From Luteimonas colneyensis (GTDB taxonomy: Bacteria > Pseudomonadota > Gammaproteobacteria > Xanthomonadales > Xanthomonadaceae), in the NCBI RefSeq assembly GCF_014836665.1, contig NZ_JACSQJ010000001.1:622387-686386 (forward strand): DNA of 64,000 nucleotides, given 5' to 3'. Under the pieces are notes generated by a model, which saw nothing but the letters and a program-made list of their open reading frames with translations, had not been told where the DNA came from and ran no database searches. How positions within the stretch are numbered: the stretch's first letter is position 1; every line of letters starts with the position of its first letter. A program made the translations under genes and the position numbers. Below, piece by piece: positions 48,380 through 58,126 of this stretch.

Positions 48380-50461
48380 ATGTCCAGAACCCAGGACGCC
48401 GCGCTGCGGCTCATGATCGTCGACGACAGCCCGGAAGCGGCGGAGGCCATCGTCAGCACGCTGCGCAACGCCGGGATCGCGGTGCGTCCGCTGCGGCCGG
48501 CTTCAGCGGACGAATTCACCGCGATGCTCGCCGCGCAGCCGGTCGACCTGCTGGTGGCGCAGGTCGACTCGACGGTGCTGCCGCTCGCCACCGTGGTGCA
48601 GCAGGTCACCGCGACCGGCAAGGACATGCCGGTGCTTGCGCTGTGCGACGCGATCGACCAGGACACCTGGGTCCAGGCCATCGGCGCCGGCGCCCGCACC
48701 GTGTCTCCGCGCGAGCCGGCGCCGCTGCTGCTCGCCCTGGTCCGCGACGCCTGGACCGACCTCGAGGCCCGCCGCGCCCAGCGCCGGCTCGAGGCCCGGC
48801 TGCGCGAGACCGAGCGCCGCTGCGACGCCCTGATCGACTCCTCGCGCGACCCCATCGCCTACGTCCACGAGGGCATGCACATCCGCGCCAACCAGGCCTA
48901 CCTGGAGATGTTCGGCTACGACGAGTTCGAGGACATCGAGGGCATGTCGCTGCTGGACATGGTCGCGCCCCAGCACGTCGAGGAGTTCCGCCAGCTGCTC
49001 AAGTCGCTGGCCCAGGGCGAGCCGCCGCCGCCGCGGCACGAACTGCAGGCCCGCGACATCGATGGCAACGTGTTCCCGGCCGCGATGGAGTTCATCCAGG
49101 CCCAGTACGAGGGCGAGCCCTGCGTGCAGGTGGTGATCCGCCGCCAGGAGCTCGACCCGGAGCTGGCGCAGGAAATCGAGGAGCTGCGCCAGCGCGACCA
49201 GGCCACCGGCCTGTACAACCGCGCGACCTTCCTGCATGCACTGGAGGACGCCGTCGAGGCCGCCGCCCGGGGCAGCGCGCGGCACGGCCTGATGCTGGTC
49301 GAGCCCGACCACTACCAGCACCTGCTGGCCGACATCGGCCTGGACTCCGCCGACGACCTGCTGGCATCCGCGGCCTCGCGCCTGACCGCGGCCGCCGAGG
49401 GCCTGGACGCGGTCGCCGCGCGCTTCGGCGAACACACGCTGGCCCTGCTGGTGCGCAACACCGACCACGCCGGCACGGAAGCGGCCGCCAACCGCGTGCT
49501 GGCCGCCTTCGCCGCCGAGCTGTTCGAGATCGGCGCGCGCTCGAGCGTGATCACCGCCAGCATCGGCGCGGTCCAGGTCGGCGAGAAGATCGCCAGCGTC
49601 AGCCAGGTGCTCGCCAAGGCGACCGAAGCGATGGCCTCGGCCAGCGCCACCGGCGGCAACCGCTTCGAACTGTTCGACCCCAGCGCGGTGGACCGCGCCG
49701 AGGAAGAACACATCCAGGCCTGGGTGACGCGCCTGCGCGACGCGCTCGACCACCAGAACTTCGTCCTGCACTACCAGCCGGTGATCAGCCTGCAGGGCGA
49801 CACCGGGGCGGTGTACGAGGCCTTCCTGCGCCTGAAGGGCGCCGACGGCGAGCTGATCAAGCCGCTGAGCTTCCTGCAGATCGCCGAGGAGCACGGCCTG
49901 CTCTGGGAGATCGACCATTACGTCGTCGGACGCGCGATCGCGGTGATCGGCGAGCGCATCCGCGCCAACCGGCCGACCACCCTGCTGGTCAAGGTCAGCC
50001 AGGCCTCGCTGGCCGACGACAGCCTGACCCGCTACATCGGCGAACAGCTGCTGGCCCACGGCGTGCCGGGCGAGTACCTAGTGCTGGAGCTGGCCGAGGC
50101 CAAGGTGTTCACCCACCTCAAGGCGGCGCAGGAGTTCGCGGCGGCCGCCGCACGCCTGGACTGCCGCATCGCGCTGGAGAACTTCGGCGCCGGCCTGGAT
50201 TCGTTCCAGCTGCTCGCGCACCTCAAGCCGAACATGCTCAAGATCGATCCCGGGTTCACCCAGGACCTCACCGGCAACGCCGACAACCAGACGCGGGTCC
50301 GCGAGATCGCGGCCAAGGCGCGCGAGCTGGGCATCCAGACCATGGCGGACTTCATCTCCGACGCGGCCACGATGTCGGTGCTGTTCGGCACCGGCGTGGA
50401 CTACGTGTCGGGCAACTTCCTGGCCCCGTCGGGGCCGGACATGTCCTACGACTTCGAGTGA
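48380..50461 (+). CDS. fimX: FimX-like REC-PAS-GGDEF-EAL protein with degenerate catalytic domains
   Basis: A 693-residue cytoplasmic protein, close to the 691 of Pseudomonas FimX. Domains: receiver-like LMIVDDSPEAAEA (about 10-125), PAS (about 145-255), GGDEF-like (about 270-420) with RFGEHTLAL in place of RYGGDEF, and EAL-like (about 440-690) with YEAFLRL in place of EAL. Neither catalytic motif is intact, so it should bind cyclic di-GMP rather than make or break it. FimX controls type IV pilus assembly and twitching. It stands alone; terminator-like G+C-rich sequence follows. Confidence 0.85.
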   Translation: MSRTQDAALRLMIVDDSPEAAEAIVSTLRNAGIAVRPLRPASADEFTAMLAAQPVDLLVAQVDSTVLPLATVVQQVTATGKDMPVLALCDAIDQDTWVQAIGAGARTVSPREPAPLLLALVRDAWTDLEARRAQRRLEARLRETERRCDALIDSSRDPIAYVHEGMHIRANQAYLEMFGYDEFEDIEGMSLLDMVAPQHVEEFRQLLKSLAQGEPPPPRHELQARDIDGNVFPAAMEFIQAQYEGEPCVQVVIRRQELDPELAQEIEELRQRDQATGLYNRATFLHALEDAVEAAARGSARHGLMLVEPDHYQHLLADIGLDSADDLLASAASRLTAAAEGLDAVAARFGEHTLALLVRNTDHAGTEAAANRVLAAFAAELFEIGARSSVITASIGAVQVGEKIASVSQVLAKATEAMASASATGGNRFELFDPSAVDRAEEEHIQAWVTRLRDALDHQNFVLHYQPVISLQGDTGAVYEAFLRLKGADGELIKPLSFLQIAEEHGLLWEIDHYVVGRAIAVIGERIRANRPTTLLVKVSQASLADDSLTRYIGEQLLAHGVPGEYLVLELAEAKVFTHLKAAQEFAAAAARLDCRIALENFGAGLDSFQLLAHLKPNMLKIDPGFTQDLTGNADNQTRVREIAAKARELGIQTMADFISDAATMSVLFGTGVDYVSGNFLAPSGPDMSYDFE

Positions 50462-50510
50462 CGCCGGCGGGGCGGCGCAGGTGCGTCGCCCCGCATCACC
50501 ACCGCCAGGA

Positions 50511-51419
50511 TCAGGCCAGCAGGCCCTGGCGCAGCGCCGCTTCGCCGTCGACGCTGCCGGCCTCGAGCGCGCGGATGCGCTCTTCCAGCGGCGGATGGCT
50601 CAGTAGCAGCCGGCGCAGGCCGTGGCCCATCGCACCGCTGATGCCGAAGGCCGCGACCTGCTTGGGCAGGGTGTTCTGGCCCTGGTTGAGCGACAGGCGT
50701 TTGAGCGCGGCGATCATCTTGTCGCGACCCGCCAGCGCGGCGCCGCCGGCGTCGGCGCGGAACTCGCGGTGGCGCGAGAACCACATCGCGATCATGCTCG
50801 CGAACAGGCCGAACACCATGTCCAGCACGAACACGATGGCGAAGTACGCGAGCCCGCCGCCGCCGTTGTCGCGGCCGCCGCTGAGGTAGCCGTCGACCAC
50901 GCGCCCGACCAGGCGCGCAAGCACGATCACGAAGGTGTTGAGCACGCCCTGCAGCAGGGCCATGGTGACCATGTCGCCGTTGGCGACGTGGCTGACCTCG
51001 TGCGCGAGCACCGCCTCGGCCTCGTCCTGGTCCATCGAGCGCAGCAGGCCCGTGGACACCGCCACCAGCGCGTTGTTGCGGTTGGCGCCGGTGGCAAAGG
51101 CGTTGATCTCGGGCGCGTCGTAGATCGCGACCTCGGGCATGCCAATGCCGGCGGCCTGCGCCTGGCGGGCGACGGTGTCGACCAGCCAGCGCTCGACGTC
51201 GCTGTTCGGGCGTTCAATCACATGCAGGCCGGCGGCGCGCTTGGCCACCCACTTCGACGACAGCAGCGAGATCAGCGATCCGCCGAAGCCGAACAGCGCG
51301 GCCATCAACAGCAGTCCACCCATACCCTGCGGATTGATGTTGAACACCGACATGATGATGCTGAGCAGTGCCAGCACCGCCAGGTTGGTGGCGAGGAAAA
51401 GGGCGACGCGCTTGAGCAT
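50511..51419 (-). CDS. htpX: Membrane zinc protease HtpX
   Basis: A 302-residue M48B protease. Two N-terminal helices (5-25, 38-58), the zinc motif VLAHEVSHVANGD, two further helices, and RADAGGAALAG holding the third ligand region. It degrades damaged membrane proteins together with FtsH. The ATG at 51419 begins LKRVALFLATNLAVL, the usual N-terminus. It is convergent with fimX. Confidence 0.95.
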   Translation of the reverse strand: MLKRVALFLATNLAVLALLSIIMSVFNINPQGMGGLLLMAALFGFGGSLISLLSSKWVAKRAAGLHVIERPNSDVERWLVDTVARQAQAAGIGMPEVAIYDAPEINAFATGANRNNALVAVSTGLLRSMDQDEAEAVLAHEVSHVANGDMVTMALLQGVLNTFVIVLARLVGRVVDGYLSGGRDNGGGGLAYFAIVFVLDMVFGLFASMIAMWFSRHREFRADAGGAALAGRDKMIAALKRLSLNQGQNTLPKQVAAFGISGAMGHGLRRLLLSHPPLEERIRALEAGSVDGEAALRQGLLA

Positions 51420-51492
51420 GGGAAAGGTTTCCTGCGGGATCACGGTTCAGCCATCAAGTGTGCACGCCCGGCATTGAATTCAAGGTGACGCG

Positions 51493-52443
51493 ATGAGCCC
51501 GTCCTTCCCGTCCGACACGTCGTCCATCCGCCCCGGGTCGCCCGCGGGCGGGGTCCGCGGCCGCTTCGCGCCCTCGCCCACCGGTGCCCTGCACTTCGGC
51601 TCGCTGCTCGCCGCCTTCGGCAGCTGGCTGGCCGCGCGCAGCGCCGGAGGCGAGTGGTGGATCCGGATCGAGGACGTGGACCGCGGTCGCGAGGTGCCCG
51701 GGGCGGCGCTGGACCAGCTGCGCACGCTCGCCGCCTTCGGCCTTGAGCACGACGGCCCGGTGGCCTGGCAGTCGCAGCGCGGCCACCTGTATGCCGCCGC
51801 GCTGGAGCGGCTGCTCGCGGCCGGACACGCCTTCGAATGCCACTGCAGCCGCGCCGACGTCGCCGCGACCGGCGGCGTGCACCGCAGCTGCCGTCCCGGC
51901 GCGCGCCGCCCGGATCCCGCGGTGCGGCTGCGCGTGCCAGACGGCCGCCGCGCGGCGTTCGAGGACGCCGTGCATGGCCACGTCGCCCAGGACGTCGGCC
52001 GCGAGGTCGGGGACGTCGTGCTGCGCCGCGCCGACGGCTGGTGGGCCTACCAGCTGGCGGTGGTGGTCGACGACGCCGACCAGGGCATGACCGACATCGT
52101 GCGCGGCGCCGACCTGCTCGACTCCACGCCGCGCCAGCTGCTGCTGCAGGACGCGCTCGGCCTGCCGCGGCCGCGCTACCTGCACCTGCCGCTGGTGCTC
52201 GGCGACGACGGGCGCAAGCTGTCGAAGTCGGACCGGTCACTCGCGGTCGATGCGGGCGACCCGCTGCCCACGCTGCGCGCCGCCTGGCGCGCGCTGGGCC
52301 AGGACGCAGGCATGCTGCCGGCGCATGGCCCGCTGCGTGCGACCCTCGCCGCGGCGGTGGCCGGCTTCGATCCGCGGCGCATTCCGCGCGGACCGGTTCC
52401 GGCCATCGCACTGCACAATGCCCCTGCAATGCCCCACGCCTAG
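51493..52443 (+). CDS. gluQ: Glutamyl-Q tRNA(Asp) synthetase
   Basis: A 316-residue truncated glutamyl-tRNA synthetase without the anticodon-binding domain. FAPSPTGALHFGSL (HIGH-like), the zinc knuckle ECHCSRADV with a third Cys in RSCRPG, and GRKLSKSDRS (KMSKS-like) identify it. It attaches glutamate to queuosine in tRNA-Asp. The partner dksA, next to gluQ in enterobacteria, is elsewhere here. Confidence 0.9.
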   Translation: MSPSFPSDTSSIRPGSPAGGVRGRFAPSPTGALHFGSLLAAFGSWLAARSAGGEWWIRIEDVDRGREVPGAALDQLRTLAAFGLEHDGPVAWQSQRGHLYAAALERLLAAGHAFECHCSRADVAATGGVHRSCRPGARRPDPAVRLRVPDGRRAAFEDAVHGHVAQDVGREVGDVVLRRADGWWAYQLAVVVDDADQGMTDIVRGADLLDSTPRQLLLQDALGLPRPRYLHLPLVLGDDGRKLSKSDRSLAVDAGDPLPTLRAAWRALGQDAGMLPAHGPLRATLAAAVAGFDPRRIPRGPVPAIALHNAPAMPHA

Positions 52444-52492
52444 AATCGATTCCAGCGGGCGCACTCCGCGCCCACGCATCGGGAGCGACGAC

Positions 52493-53233
52493 ATGACGTC
52501 ACGGGTTGCGTTGGTGACCGGGGGGACCGGCGGCATCGGCACCGCCATCTGCAAGCGCCTGGCCAAGGCCGGCCACAGGGTGGCGACCAACTACCGCAAC
52601 GAGGAGAAGGCGCGCGCCTGGGAGCAGGCGATGCGCGCGGAAGGCTTCGAGTTCACCCTGGTGCCGGGCGACGTGTCTTCCCCCGAGGACGCCGAGGCCA
52701 TGGTGCGCAAGGTCGAGGAGGCGCTGGGCCCGGTCGAGATCCTGGTCAACAACGCCGGCATCACCCGCGACTCGACCTTCCACAAGATGACCCCGCAGCA
52801 GTGGACCGACGTCATCACCACCAACCTCAACGCCTGCTACAACGTCACCCGCCCGGTGATCGAGGGCATGCGCGAGCGCAAGTGGGGCCGCATCGTGCAG
52901 ATCAGCTCGATCAACGGCCAGAAGGGCCAGTACGGCCAGGCCAACTACGCCGCGGCCAAGGCCGGCATGCACGGCTTCACCATCTCGCTGGCGCAGGAGA
53001 ACGCGAAGCTCGGCATCACCGTCAACACCGTCTCGCCCGGCTACATCGGCACCGACATGGTGATGGCGGTGCCCGAGGCGGTGCGCGAGAAGATCGTTGC
53101 GCAGATCCCCACCGGGCGGCTCGGCACGCCCGACGAGATCGCCTATTCGGTGGCCTTCTTCGTGGCCGACGAAGCCGCGTGGATCACCGGCGCCAACCTC
53201 GCCGCGAACGGCGGCCAGTACATGGGCTGGTGA
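52493..53233 (+). CDS. phaB: Acetoacetyl-CoA reductase
   Basis: A 246-residue short-chain dehydrogenase. VTGGTGGIGTAI is the NADPH loop, VNNAGITRD follows, and the catalytic pair is Tyr/Lys in NYAAAKAGM; SINGQKGQYGQANY is typical of PhaB. It reduces acetoacetyl-CoA to (R)-3-hydroxybutyryl-CoA for polyhydroxybutyrate. A TAGAAT box at 52441-52446 and GGGAG before the ATG give it its own promoter and ribosome site. phaR follows; the phaC synthase is not in the window. Confidence 0.92.
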   Translation: MTSRVALVTGGTGGIGTAICKRLAKAGHRVATNYRNEEKARAWEQAMRAEGFEFTLVPGDVSSPEDAEAMVRKVEEALGPVEILVNNAGITRDSTFHKMTPQQWTDVITTNLNACYNVTRPVIEGMRERKWGRIVQISSINGQKGQYGQANYAAAKAGMHGFTISLAQENAKLGITVNTVSPGYIGTDMVMAVPEAVREKIVAQIPTGRLGTPDEIAYSVAFFVADEAAWITGANLAANGGQYMGW

Positions 53234-53238
53234 CGCCT

Positions 53239-53258
53239 CGGCCCCCTTCCGGGGGCCG
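53239..53258 (+). terminator. Hairpin after phaB
   Basis: Stem CGGCCCCC / GGGGGCCG with loop TTCC, six bases beyond phaB. No T-run follows, so it may only be a partial terminator or an mRNA-stabilising stem. Confidence 0.45.
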
Positions 53259-53319
53259 GTTGCAAGCACTGTTGCGCTGCGTCATGCTGCGGCCAGGAGA
53301 GAACACCGGGCACCGCAGC

Positions 53320-53811
53320 ATGGCCATGCGCGTCATCAAGAAGTATCCGAACCGCCGTCTGTACGACACCGAGATCTCGAGCTACATCACCATCGAGGAC
53401 GTGCGCCAGCTCATCGTCGACGGCGAGGAGTTCGAGGTCCGGGACGCCAAGAGCGGCGAGGACCTGACCCGCCAGGTGCTGCTGCAGATCATTTCCGAGC
53501 AGGAGCAGGACGGCCAGCCGATCCTGTCGACGGAGCTGCTCAGCCAGATCATCCGCTTCTACGGCGACTCCCTGCAGGGCTTCATGGGCAGCTACCTCGA
53601 GCGCTCGATGAAGACCTTCCTCGACCAGCAGCAGCAGTTCCGCCAGCAGATGGGCAGCATGCTCGGCCAGACGCCGTGGTCGATGATGACCGAGCTGACC
53701 GAGCGCAACATGGCGATGTGGCAGGAGTTCCAGCGCAACCTGGCCTCAACGGCCAACCCACCCGCCGCCCCCGAGAACCCCCGGGGCACCGCCGGCGGCA
53801 AGCGCAAGTAG
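53320..53811 (+). CDS. phaR: Polyhydroxyalkanoate synthesis repressor PhaR
   Basis: A 163-residue protein. RVIKKYPNRRLYDTEISSYI is the conserved PHB/PHA accumulation regulator DNA-binding domain, followed by a second conserved block (EVRDAKSGEDLTRQVLLQII). PhaR represses phasin and synthesis genes and binds nascent polymer. The start is uncertain: ATG at 53320, a second at 53326, or one at 53284 which would add 12 residues; AGGAGA at 53295 suits none of them perfectly. Confidence 0.9.
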   Translation: MAMRVIKKYPNRRLYDTEISSYITIEDVRQLIVDGEEFEVRDAKSGEDLTRQVLLQIISEQEQDGQPILSTELLSQIIRFYGDSLQGFMGSYLERSMKTFLDQQQQFRQQMGSMLGQTPWSMMTELTERNMAMWQEFQRNLASTANPPAAPENPRGTAGGKRK

Positions 53812-53860
53812 TCCTGCAAAAGCTAAAGCGCTTTTCTGCCTGTTGCCGCCGCAGCCCCGG

Positions 53861-54760
53861 CTACAGGGCGCCTTCGGGGCAGTAGCGCTCGTAGAACTCC
53901 AGCGCCTTCGGCATCAGCGACTCCAGGTTCTGGATGCGCGTACCCGGGTTGGGATGCGTGGACTGGAACTCCGGCGGCGACTGCCCGCCGCTGGCCGCGC
54001 TCATGCGCTCCCAGAGCGGGACCGCCTCGCGCGGGTCGTAGCACGCGGCGGCGGCCAGCATCAGGCCCACGTAGTCGGCCTCGGTCTCGTGCTTGCGGGC
54101 GTAGGGCAGCAGGTAGCCATAGCCCATCGCGGCCATCACCATCTGCTGCTGCTGCGGATCCATGCCGCTCATCGCGCCGGCCATCTGCCCCACCTGGGAC
54201 AGCTTCTGCTGGGCCATGCGCTGGGCGCCGTGGCGCAGCAGCGCATGCGAGATCTCGTGCCCCATGACGACGGCCATCGCGTGCTCGTTCTCCGCCACGG
54301 GCACCAGGCCGGTGTAGACGGCCATCTTGCCGCCGGGCAGGCAGAAGGCGTTGGCCTGGTCGGACTGGATGACGTTGACGTCCCAGTCGAACGTCGACGA
54401 GAACCCGGTCGGCTGCTGGCCGTTCTCGGCCGCCAGCGCGGCTTCGATGTCGGGCACCCGCTCGATCAGGCGCCGCGCGATCTCGCGGATCTCGCGTGCG
54501 ATCGGGGTGTTCGGATCGACCGGTCGTTCGGTGGACAGGATCTCCTCGTAGGCCTGAAGCCCCAGCGCCTTCTCGTCCTCGACCGACAGCGAGCGGTCGA
54601 TCAGCACCTTCTCGCCGGTGACCGGGTCCAGCGTCTGGTTGGAGAAGTAGTAGTACGCGCCGTAGGCGATGAAGGCGACGAGGACGAGGATCCTCGGGTT
54701 GAAGCCGCGCCGCGGCCTCGACTGCTGCTGACGCTGACGTCCGAACGGATCCTGGCGCAT
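53861..54760 (-). CDS. M48-family metalloprotease, membrane-anchored
   Basis: A 299-residue protein. A Gln/Arg-rich N-terminus precedes one membrane helix (about 24-40). The zinc motif is VVMGHEISHALLRHGAQRM and the third ligand region HETEADYVG; STHPNPGTRI is typical of the LoiP/YcaL group. It probably works in the periplasm on outer-membrane proteins. It follows the FGE-like lipoprotein gene by 26 bases on the same strand. Confidence 0.85.
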   Translation of the reverse strand: MRQDPFGRQRQQQSRPRRGFNPRILVLVAFIAYGAYYYFSNQTLDPVTGEKVLIDRSLSVEDEKALGLQAYEEILSTERPVDPNTPIAREIREIARRLIERVPDIEAALAAENGQQPTGFSSTFDWDVNVIQSDQANAFCLPGGKMAVYTGLVPVAENEHAMAVVMGHEISHALLRHGAQRMAQQKLSQVGQMAGAMSGMDPQQQQMVMAAMGYGYLLPYARKHETEADYVGLMLAAAACYDPREAVPLWERMSAASGGQSPPEFQSTHPNPGTRIQNLESLMPKALEFYERYCPEGAL

Positions 54761-54786
54761 GCGGTTGTCTGTCCTCAGTGTGTGCT

Positions 54787-56673
54787 TCAGATGTCCCGCG
54801 CGACCCGGAAGCCGACGCGCGCGTTGGTGTTGTCCACCGGCGACGGCGCCCGCCACGAGCTGCGCGTCTGCGGCGGCGAGCTCGCCCAGGCACCGCCCCG
54901 CACCACCTGCATCCGGCAGCCCGGGTTGACCCAGGCGGCGCCTGACGCCGGCGCGCGGCGATAGCTGTCGTGCCAGCAGTCGGCCACCCACTCGCTGACG
55001 TTGCCCTCAAGATCGTGCAGGCCGAATGCATTCGCCGTGAAGCCGCCGACCGGCGCCGGCCCCCAGTGGCCGTCGTCGTAGCCGTCGAAGGCATTGCTCC
55101 AGCCGCGCCCGCCGGGCGAACGGTCCTTGCCGCCGGTGAGGTTGCCGGTGCCCGCGGGCGGCGCCTCGTCGCCCCAGGGATAGCGGCCGCCGCCGCCGGC
55201 GCGCAGCGCGTACTCGAATTCGGCCTCGCTGGGCAGGCGGTAGCGCTCGCCGCTGACCTCGGCCAGCCAGTCGGCATAGGCCTGGGCGTCGCGGGCGCTG
55301 ACGTGGACCACCGGCAGGTTGGCCGCGGCCGGGGCGCCGGCGAAGTCCGACCTCCAGTCCACGCCGCTGCGGCGGACGAAGTTGCCGCTGCGCTCGTCGT
55401 AGGCCATCGAGAAGCCGCGGCGCTCGGCGCGGCTGCGGTAGCCGGTGGCCTCGACGAAGCGGCGGAACTGGCCGACCGTGATCTCGTTGAGCGAGAGCGC
55501 GAAGCCGCGCTCGAAGCGCAGGTTGCGGCGCGGACGCTCGCTGTCCTCGGCGTCGCGGTCGTCGTCGAGCGCGCCCATGCTGAAGCCACCGTGCGGCACC
55601 ACCACCATCCGCGGCCCGCGGCCGCCGGCGGCGCCGTCGGTGAAGCGCTGGCCGGGGCGGAAGCTGCCGTAGTGCACCGCAAGATCGATGCGCTCGCGCA
55701 GCTCGGCCACGGCCGGATTGCCGGGCTCCGCCAGCGCCAGCATGCGCGCCAGCAGGGTGCGGGCACGCTCGATGCCGTCGGGCTTCGACAGCGCGGCTAC
55801 GCCGTCGTCGCGCAGCCGCTGGATCCAGCGCCGGCGCTCGGCATCGACGCGGGCGCGCGCATCCTCCACCGTGCCGACGTCCTCGCGCACCTTGCCGGCG
55901 TGGCCCAGCCAGGTCCCGGCGGCCTCGAAATCGCCCTCCGACGCGGCGTCCTCGGCGCGCCGGATCATCGCGCTCTCCACGGCCGCGAGGGTCTGCAGCG
56001 CGCGTGGCTGCTCCGCGTCGATCGCCAGCGCCTGGCGCACCCGGGCCAGGGCCCCGCCGCCCGCCTCGCCCAGGCGCCCCTCGCGCAGCTCGACCTCGGC
56101 GGCGCGGTTGATCTCGGCCATTTCCTCGGCGCGGTCGACGCCTGCGAGGTAGCCGTCGACCTCGTCTCCGCCCGGACGCAGGCTGCGCGCGACCGCCGCG
56201 ACCTCGCGCGCACGCCTGAGCGCGGCATCGTCGTCGCCCGCCCGGGCCAGGGCCCGCCGGCCCTCGGCCAGGAGCGCGGTGAACGCGCGCTCCAGCCCTT
56301 CGCGCGCGGGCGCGCTGTCGGGCACGTGCGCGAGCACGGCCTGGTAGAGCGGGATCGCCGAGCCCGAACCCGCATCCAGGTCGCCCGCCTCGAGCGCGGC
56401 GCCTGCACGCTCGAGGGCGTCTTCCAGCGCGGCCTCCTCGTTGTCCAGCTCCACCTTCGGCGCGTGCCAGGTCAGGCTGTCGGCGAGGCGATCGTCGCCG
56501 CTGATGGTCACGCTGCCGTCGCCGCGCGCCTCCTCGGCGGCGGCCTCCGGGGTCTCGGCCCCGGGTCCGGCATCGCGCCCGCAGCCGGCAGCCAGCAGCA
56601 GCGCCAGCCCCGCGGCGGCACCCGCGCGGCGCGCCCGGGCGGTGGTCAGGTGGAGGAATCGGCAGTCGCTCAC
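54787..56673 (-). CDS. Lipoprotein with C-terminal formylglycine-generating-enzyme (SUMF1) domain
   Basis: A 628-residue protein. The signal peptide ends in LLLAAGC (lipid Cys at 31). A long Ala/Glu/Arg-rich helical region, TPR-like in rhythm (about 70-360), leads to an FGE-sulfatase domain: VVVPHGGFSMGALDDD, EITVGQFRRFVEATGY, RLPSEAEFEYALR, GNVSEWVADCW and VVRGGAWASSP. FGE-fold proteins oxidise a Cys in sulfatases or only bind ligands; no sulfatase is nearby. Start GTG at 56673 puts the signal peptide first; ATG at 56712 is the alternative. Confidence 0.75.
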   Translation of the reverse strand: MSDCRFLHLTTARARRAGAAAGLALLLAAGCGRDAGPGAETPEAAAEEARGDGSVTISGDDRLADSLTWHAPKVELDNEEAALEDALERAGAALEAGDLDAGSGSAIPLYQAVLAHVPDSAPAREGLERAFTALLAEGRRALARAGDDDAALRRAREVAAVARSLRPGGDEVDGYLAGVDRAEEMAEINRAAEVELREGRLGEAGGGALARVRQALAIDAEQPRALQTLAAVESAMIRRAEDAASEGDFEAAGTWLGHAGKVREDVGTVEDARARVDAERRRWIQRLRDDGVAALSKPDGIERARTLLARMLALAEPGNPAVAELRERIDLAVHYGSFRPGQRFTDGAAGGRGPRMVVVPHGGFSMGALDDDRDAEDSERPRRNLRFERGFALSLNEITVGQFRRFVEATGYRSRAERRGFSMAYDERSGNFVRRSGVDWRSDFAGAPAAANLPVVHVSARDAQAYADWLAEVSGERYRLPSEAEFEYALRAGGGGRYPWGDEAPPAGTGNLTGGKDRSPGGRGWSNAFDGYDDGHWGPAPVGGFTANAFGLHDLEGNVSEWVADCWHDSYRRAPASGAAWVNPGCRMQVVRGGAWASSPPQTRSSWRAPSPVDNTNARVGFRVARDI

Positions 56674-56762
56674 GGTGGCAGAGTACGGCAAGCCCTGCCC
56701 GCGCAGCCACATGGCCCCGCCACCGTTGCCCCTGGCCCGCGGCGGCCGGTACGCTGGCGCCG

Positions 56763-57881
56763 ATGGAACCCGACTTCACCTGGGTGGCCGAACCCGCCGC
56801 CCTCCTCGCACGCTTCGACACCCCGCCCTCCCGCATCGGCCTGGACACCGAGTTCATCCGCGAACGCACCTGGTGGCCGCACCTGGCGCTGGTGCAGGTG
56901 GCGGTGCGCGACGAGATCCTGCTGGTGGACGCACAGGCCGCCGGCATGGCCGAGGCCCTGCGCGGCATCCTGGCCAACCCCGCCACCACCAAGGTGATGC
57001 ACAGCGCCAGCGAGGACCTGATCGCCCTCCAGCATGCCTGCGGGGCGGTGCCGGAACCGCTGTTCGACACCCAGGTGGCGGCGGCGATCGCCGGCATCGC
57101 GGCCGGCGCCGGCTACCAGCGCCTGGTGGCCGACATCGCCGGCGTCACCCTGGGCAAGGGCGAGACCCGCTCGGACTGGTCGCGCCGCCCGCTGTCCGAC
57201 GCCCAGCTCGCCTACGCCGCCGACGACGTGCGCCACCTGTTCGAGCTCCACGACGCCCTGTCCGCGAAGCTCGAGGCGCTCGGCCGCATGGACTGGCTGC
57301 GCGAGGACTGCGCGCGCATGATCGCCACCGCCCGCGACAGCGGGCTCGAGCGCTGGCCGCACCTGCCGATCCGCAGCGCCCAGCACTTCGACCGCGCCGC
57401 CCAGCTGCGCCTGCTGCGCCTGATGCGCTGGCGCGACGCCTGGGCCCGCGAACACGACCGCCCGCGCAGCTGGGTGCTCGACAACGAGCTCGCGACCACC
57501 CTCGCCCGCACCGCGCCGGCCGACCTGCCGGCGCTGAAGGCGGTGCTCGACCGCCACCCCAAGGCCCCGCGCAAGCTGGCCGCGGAGCTGCTCGACGCGC
57601 TCGCCACGCCCCTGCCGGACGAGGAGGAGGCACCACCGGTGCGGGTCGACGAACGCGACAAGCGCACCCTGCGCCGCCTGCAGGACGCCGCTGCCGCCGC
57701 CGGCGCGGCCCTCGGCCTGCCCGACGGGGTGCTGGCCTCGCGCCGCAGGCTCGAATCGCTGCAGGACGAGGGCGACTGGTCGGTGTTCGGCACCTGGCGC
57801 CGCGCGCAGCTGGAGCCGGTGCTCGCGCCGCTGCTGTCGGCCACCACGGGGGAATTGCCGAGCGGCGATGCGGGCGTATAG
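56763..57881 (+). CDS. rnd: Ribonuclease D
   Basis: A 372-residue DEDD exonuclease with C-terminal HRDC domains. Exo motifs: IGLDTEFIRE (D, E), HSASEDLIAL (D) and AYAADDVRHLFEL (Y, D). It trims tRNA 3' ends. Its last codons contain the promoter of the adjacent tRNA-Ala gene, so an exonuclease that matures tRNAs directly precedes one. Confidence 0.95.
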   Translation: MEPDFTWVAEPAALLARFDTPPSRIGLDTEFIRERTWWPHLALVQVAVRDEILLVDAQAAGMAEALRGILANPATTKVMHSASEDLIALQHACGAVPEPLFDTQVAAAIAGIAAGAGYQRLVADIAGVTLGKGETRSDWSRRPLSDAQLAYAADDVRHLFELHDALSAKLEALGRMDWLREDCARMIATARDSGLERWPHLPIRSAQHFDRAAQLRLLRLMRWRDAWAREHDRPRSWVLDNELATTLARTAPADLPALKAVLDRHPKAPRKLAAELLDALATPLPDEEEAPPVRVDERDKRTLRRLQDAAAAAGAALGLPDGVLASRRRLESLQDEGDWSVFGTWRRAQLEPVLAPLLSATTGELPSGDAGV

Positions 57882-57884
57882 AAT
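57855..57884 (+). promoter_or_regulatory. Promoter of tRNA-Ala
   Basis: TTGCCG (57855-57860) and TAGAAT (57879-57884) with an 18-base spacer, lying within the end of rnd; the rnd stop codon is part of the -10 box. Confidence 0.6.
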
Positions 57885-57896
57885 GCGATCCCCTGT

Positions 57897-57972
<76 letters not shown>

Positions 57973-57987
57973 CCCACGAAGTCGCAT

Positions 57988-58019
57988 GAAGGGCTGGACG
58001 GTCACCGTTCCAGCCCTTC
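57988..58019 (+). terminator. Hairpin after tRNA-Ala
   Basis: Stem GAAGGGCTGGA / TCCAGCCCTTC with a 10-base loop, 15 bases after the tRNA. A long T-run is lacking. Confidence 0.6.
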
Positions 58020-58126
58020 GTCGTTGAGGGCGAAGCGACACGACGCAGCCGCCTAGGGTTCGCCCGTATACCGGCCGCCACCACGACACGGCTACGGTCA
58101 TGCTTCCCCCGTGACCGTGCTGCCCC

